From the NCBI RefSeq assembly GCF_026168105.1, contig NZ_LBMW01000005.1:208305-272304 (forward strand): 64,000 nucleotides of DNA. Reading direction: 5' to 3'. The notes under the pieces were generated by a model. The model was not told where the DNA came from. It ran no database searches and was given only the letters and a program-made list of their open reading frames with translations. The stretch's first letter is position 1, and each line of letters starts with the position of its first letter. The position numbers and the translations under genes were made by a program. The DNA is from Streptomyces hygroscopicus. GTDB lineage: Bacteria > Actinomycetota > Actinomycetes > Streptomycetales > Streptomycetaceae. Positions 61,107 to 64,000 of this stretch are shown piece after piece.

Positions 61107-61963
61107 ACGGAAAGCCTACCGGTCAAGACGTTCCGGGCGCAGCCATGGAGACGGAGTGGGGCTCCGGAAAAGGTGCGGTAAACGGGGTCAAACAGGAACA
61201 GTGGCCGCAGATGGGAGGCGGTCCGGGCCCGCTCGGGGGATCTGGCGCCCGGCGCTTCCTGAGGCCTCCCGCACCGGGCTTTGCGGCGTCCGCGGGCCGG
61301 AAGGGGCTTCGGTGAATCGGCGGAGGCGTCCTGGCGGCCGGGGAACGTCCGGCCTTCGGCGTGTCCCCGGTCCTCGGCGGGGGCCGGGGTGCGGGCTTGG
61401 GGCGTGAGTGCGCGGACCGTGCCGCCCGGACGGCCGGTGGGGTGAGGGGTCGGCCGGTCCGCGGGCGGGCTGGGCATTGACGGGAGTTCCGCGGGCGCCC
61501 GGTGGGGCGGCGGCCGGGATGTCGACGGGCGTTCGTGGGTGGCGGGGCAGGCGTTCGTCGCGCGTCCGGGGAACGTCCGGTTGTCGGCCCGGTTCCGTCC
61601 CGTCGGCGGCAACCGCGGCGCAGCCTCAGGGGCGTGAGGGCGTGAGGGCGTGAGGGCGTGAGGGCGTGAGGGCGTGAGGGCGTGAGGGCGTGAGCGCGGG
61701 CGCGCGGGCGGCTGGGCACTGGCGGGGTGGGCCGGGGCGTCGGCTGTGTTCGTGGGCCGATGGGCACTCTGTGCGTTCGGGCGGCCCGGGCGCCGTTGGA
61801 TGCTCCCTGGCAGCCGGGGGACCGCCCGGCCCTCGGCGTGTCTCACGTGCTCGGCCGGATCCGCGGTACCGCTTGCGGACGCGGGTGCGCGGGCCGAGGG
61901 CGGCGCCGACTTGTGCGAACGGGGCAGGACGGCCGCCCGGTGTGCGGGCGGCCGCCGGGTGCG
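61107..61963. other. 857-base gene-poor, repeat-rich stretch
   Basis: No convincing gene. The sequence is G/C-rich with diverged long direct repeats (GGGAACGTCCGG...CGGCGTGTCCCCGG near 61340-61370 and similar segments near 61565-61590 and 61815-61850) and an 8-bp tandem repeat. Long open frames through it are Pro/Arg/Ala low-complexity only. Confidence 0.55.
61633..61696. repeat. 8-bp tandem repeat (CGTGAGGG)x7 plus one diverged unit
   Basis: Seven perfect CGTGAGGG units from 61633 to 61688, followed by CGTGAGCG. Because 8 is not a multiple of 3, any frame through it would shift with copy-number change. Confidence 0.95.
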
Positions 61964-62110
61964 CTACTCGCGCTCCCTCTCCTGTGGGGCGGCGGGCGTT
62001 GCCTCCTGCCCGGCGTCGGGTTCCGGTTCGGGGGTCGGTCGCGGTTTCCTGTCGCGCATGGCCTCGGCACGCATCAGGGCGCGCAGGACCGCATAGGGGT
62101 CGCTGAACAT
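61964..62110 (-). CDS. Small hypothetical protein, 48 residues
   Basis: A short protein starting MFSDPYAVLRALMRAEAMRD with a Pro/Glu-rich tail ending QERERE. GAGGA lies about 7 nt before the ATG. It lies 55 bases downstream of another small gene on the same strand, perhaps co-transcribed. No family recognised. Confidence 0.5.
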   Translation of the reverse strand: MFSDPYAVLRALMRAEAMRDRKPRPTPEPEPDAGQEATPAAPQERERE

Positions 62111-62165
62111 GACGGTGTCCTCGCGTTGCTGAGAGAGGTGACGGTTCCGGGCGAGACCGGATCTG

Positions 62166-62516
62166 TCAGCAGCGCAGGACGACTGTGTGCACAGCGCGCA
62201 GGGCGGCCGAGTGCGGCGCCCGTGCGGAAGCGGTGGCCGGGCTGCCCGGGCGGTCCGGGCCCGACGGCCCGGCGGGCTTCTGGCGGCCAGGCCGCTGCGG
62301 CGTGGCGGTGCGCTGTCCCTCAGGGTCCTCGGGCCGTGGCGCCATGGCCAGGACGTCGTGCTCCGCGTCGCACGCCTGGGACGCGGACACCGCGTCGGAT
62401 TCGGGCGCCATGGCCTCGGCGTGAGCGCCGGCCGCGAGGAGGGCGACGAGCACCAGGAGCACCCACAGCCGGGCACACCGGCTAACGGCGGGCTGGGCGT
62501 GCGGGGTGGGGCTCAC
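62166..62516 (-). CDS. Small secreted or membrane protein
   Basis: 116 residues. A signal peptide or anchor (LWVLLVLVALLAAGAHAEA) is followed by a Pro/Ala/Arg-rich segment with two cysteines (ASQACDAEHD and the terminal VLRC). GGGGAG stands 9 nt before the GTG start at 62516. No domain recognised. Confidence 0.6.
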   Translation of the reverse strand: MSPTPHAQPAVSRCARLWVLLVLVALLAAGAHAEAMAPESDAVSASQACDAEHDVLAMAPRPEDPEGQRTATPQRPGRQKPAGPSGPDRPGSPATASARAPHSAALRAVHTVVLRC

Positions 62517-62610
62517 ACGAGGTCATCTCCCCGCCGGACGGACCCCGTTCATCGTGTCGGCCGCGAAACCGCTCTCTCGGCGTACCTGTCGTGCACGAGG
62601 TTGACGCTGG

Positions 62611-63288
62611 TCACACCGTGCGCGGGATCCGCTCCGCGCGGCCGCGGATCTGGAACGCCGTGACGATCTCGACGACACCGACCACGAGCAGCCACCAGCC
62701 TGCGACCAGGGTGAGCACCGCGATCGACGTGAACGGCGAGACGATCAGCACCATCCCGGCGAGGAAGGTGATGAGGCCGAGGAAGATCTGCCAGCCCCGT
62801 GCGGGCACCGACGGGTCATGGGCGGCCGCCACGGTCTGGGTCATCCCGCGGATCAGCCAGCCGATGCCGATCCAGAGCGCGAGCAGCAGGATCGACTCCA
62901 TGGGGCCCCGGAAGCAGAACAGGCCCAGCAGGATCGACAGGGCGCCGCTGATGAACGCCATGACGCGCAGCGAGGTCGCCCTGTGCGTGCCGAACGCTGC
63001 CGCCAGCTGGAGCACGCCGCTGACGATGAGGTACACGCCGAAGAGGACCCCGGCGGCGAGGAGGGACGGCCCGGGCCAGATCAGCACCAGAATTCCCAGG
63101 ATCAGGGAAGCGACGCCCGTGGCCAGGACGACCTGCCAGGCGGTGCGGGAGAGGACGTGCAGGAGCCCCTCGAAGGGCGGCTCCAGTTCCTCCGACGGCG
63201 GCCTCGTCGCGTGGGCGTCGCGCGCGGCATGAACGCGGCGATCGTCGAATTCGGGTCCCTGGGAGGAGCCGCTCGGTACGTCGGTCAT
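62611..63288 (-). CDS. HdeD-family (DUF308) membrane protein
   Basis: A 225-residue protein with six transmembrane helices in three pairs (GVASLILGILVLIWPGPSLL, GVYLIVSGVLQLAAAFG, MAFISGALSILLGLFCFRGP, LALWIGIGWLIRGM, FLGLITFLAGMVLIVSP, LVAGWWLLVVGVVEIVTAF). This is the HdeD/DUF308 pattern with Pro at the helix turns. HdeD proteins are linked to acid stress in enterics; the role in Streptomyces is unknown. The ATG at 63288 is used. Confidence 0.88.
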   Translation of the reverse strand: MTDVPSGSSQGPEFDDRRVHAARDAHATRPPSEELEPPFEGLLHVLSRTAWQVVLATGVASLILGILVLIWPGPSLLAAGVLFGVYLIVSGVLQLAAAFGTHRATSLRVMAFISGALSILLGLFCFRGPMESILLLALWIGIGWLIRGMTQTVAAAHDPSVPARGWQIFLGLITFLAGMVLIVSPFTSIAVLTLVAGWWLLVVGVVEIVTAFQIRGRAERIPRTV

Positions 63289-63349
63289 GATCCATGCTGT
63301 GAGCGGCCGCCGGCGCCCTGCCACCCGGGGCGGTCCAACCGGCTGACGG

Positions 63350-63943
63350 CTACCGCCCGGAGGCCTTGGCGGCCTTCGCCGCCGCCTTCATCTCCTGCTT
63401 GTGCGCACGGACCTTTGTGAGGGACGCGGGCCCGGTGATGTCGGCGACGGACCGGAACGCCTTCGGTTCGCCGTAGGGCCCGGCCGCCTCCCGCCACCCC
63501 TCGGGCCGTACGCCCAGCTGCTTGCCGAGCAGCGCGAGGAAGATCTGCGCCTTCTGCCTGCCGAACCCGGGCAGGTCCTGGAGCCGCCGCAACAGTTCGT
63601 GTCCGCTGTCGACGTCCTTCCAGACGGCTTCGGGGTCCCCGCCGTAGTGATCGACGAGGTACTGGCACAGCTGCTGGATGCGTTTGGCCATGGCCCCGGG
63701 GTAGCGGTGCACCGCGGGCTTCTCCGAGAGGAGCGCGGCGAACGCCTCCGGGTCGTGGGCCGCGATCTCGTGCGCGTCGAGGTCGTCCGTGCCGAGCCGT
63801 CGCGCGACGGTCCACGGCCCCTTGAACGCCCACTCCATCGGGACCTGCTGGTCCAGCAGCATCCCGATCAGCGGCGCGAGCGGACTGCGCCCGAGGAACG
63901 CGTCGGCCTCGGGATCCTGGGCGAGGTGAAGGGTGACGTCCAT
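63350..63943 (-). CDS. HhH-GPD base-excision repair family protein
   Basis: 197 residues. The DNA-glycosylase-like helical fold has IGMLLDQQVPMEWAFKGPW, PGAMAKRIQQLCQYLVDHYG and a helix-hairpin-helix LQDLPGFGRQKAQIFLALLG that would bind DNA. The catalytic Asp usually found after the HhH is not obvious (GVRPEGWREAAG follows), so glycosylase activity is uncertain. A Lys/Ala-rich C-terminus follows. The start is the ATG at 63943; the last 57 bases of the window are non-coding. Confidence 0.85.
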   Translation of the reverse strand: MDVTLHLAQDPEADAFLGRSPLAPLIGMLLDQQVPMEWAFKGPWTVARRLGTDDLDAHEIAAHDPEAFAALLSEKPAVHRYPGAMAKRIQQLCQYLVDHYGGDPEAVWKDVDSGHELLRRLQDLPGFGRQKAQIFLALLGKQLGVRPEGWREAAGPYGEPKAFRSVADITGPASLTKVRAHKQEMKAAAKAAKASGR

Positions 63944-64000
63944 GTCCCGATGATGGCGCGGCGGGGCACCGGGCGCAGCCGGGCCCGTGCGGCGGCTGCG

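Noticed and set aside
61103..61846. Minus-strand frame with HALTPSRP-like repeats
   Set aside because: Generated by the 8-bp repeat and surrounding low complexity; no start signal or domain.

Overview
This window is a stretch of Streptomyces chromosome. The evidence is very high GC with strong third-position GC bias, GTG and TTG starts, AGGAGG-type ribosome binding sites, adjacent sigma factors closely matching SigN and SigF, a perfect Streptomyces parS palindrome, and tRNAs without an encoded CCA end. The gene content (PepP, SigF/SigN, TadA with its associated protein, Upp, LytR_C) is typical of the conserved core arm near oriC, and parS at 25 kb fits that position. Database identities could not be checked; calls come from reading motifs and recalling families.

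Layout. 1-2 kb: copper-related Sco1/YcnI genes and a membrane protein. 2.3-12.6 kb: mostly conserved genes, including an RsbW-like ATPase, a MocR regulator, PepP, a GAF/PP2C phosphatase with an altered active site, two prim-pol/secreted proteins, a SEC-C protein, a second RsbW-like ATPase and a glycerophosphodiesterase. 12.9-14.4 kb: an HtrA protease. 14.5-16.9 kb: a decayed accessory patch around tRNA-Ser(UGA), with transposase, response-regulator and MerR remnants. 17-19.8 kb: an orphan sugar-binding lipoprotein, a prim-pol gene with a LexA-like box over its start, and a small secreted protein. 20-25 kb: a steroid side-chain cassette resembling chsH2-chsH1-ltp2, then an ECF sigma factor and an acyl-CoA ligase, ending at parS. 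25.1-29.5 kb: a 1,431-residue PAS/pseudo-histidine-kinase/pseudo-receiver protein, apparently without catalytic residues.

30.5-36.6 kb: tRNA-Ser(GCU), then tRNA-Arg(ACG) carrying a truncated AICE (integrative and conjugative element) with int, xis, repSA, spd-like genes and a 5'-truncated tra. No right attachment site, KorSA-type repressor or Pra-type activator is present. 36.9-43.1 kb: a four-gene operon of response regulator, histidine kinase, GT2-GtrA and GT39 mannosyltransferase-like protein, read here as regulated envelope glycosylation. 43.4-48.8 kb: TetR, an F420/PPOX enzyme, YceI, and a MarR-controlled exporter with an unusual C-terminal domain array. 49-53 kb: sigN, sigF and small proteins. 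53.2-57.3 kb: a second decay hotspot with an SDR, transposase fragment, LysR and DHFR-family genes joined by a deletion that removed both 5' ends, and a frameshifted rifampicin monooxygenase. 57.4-64 kb: tRNA-Ser(CGA), tadA, upp, a LytR_C protein and small conserved genes, with an 857-base gene-poor stretch containing an 8-bp tandem repeat.
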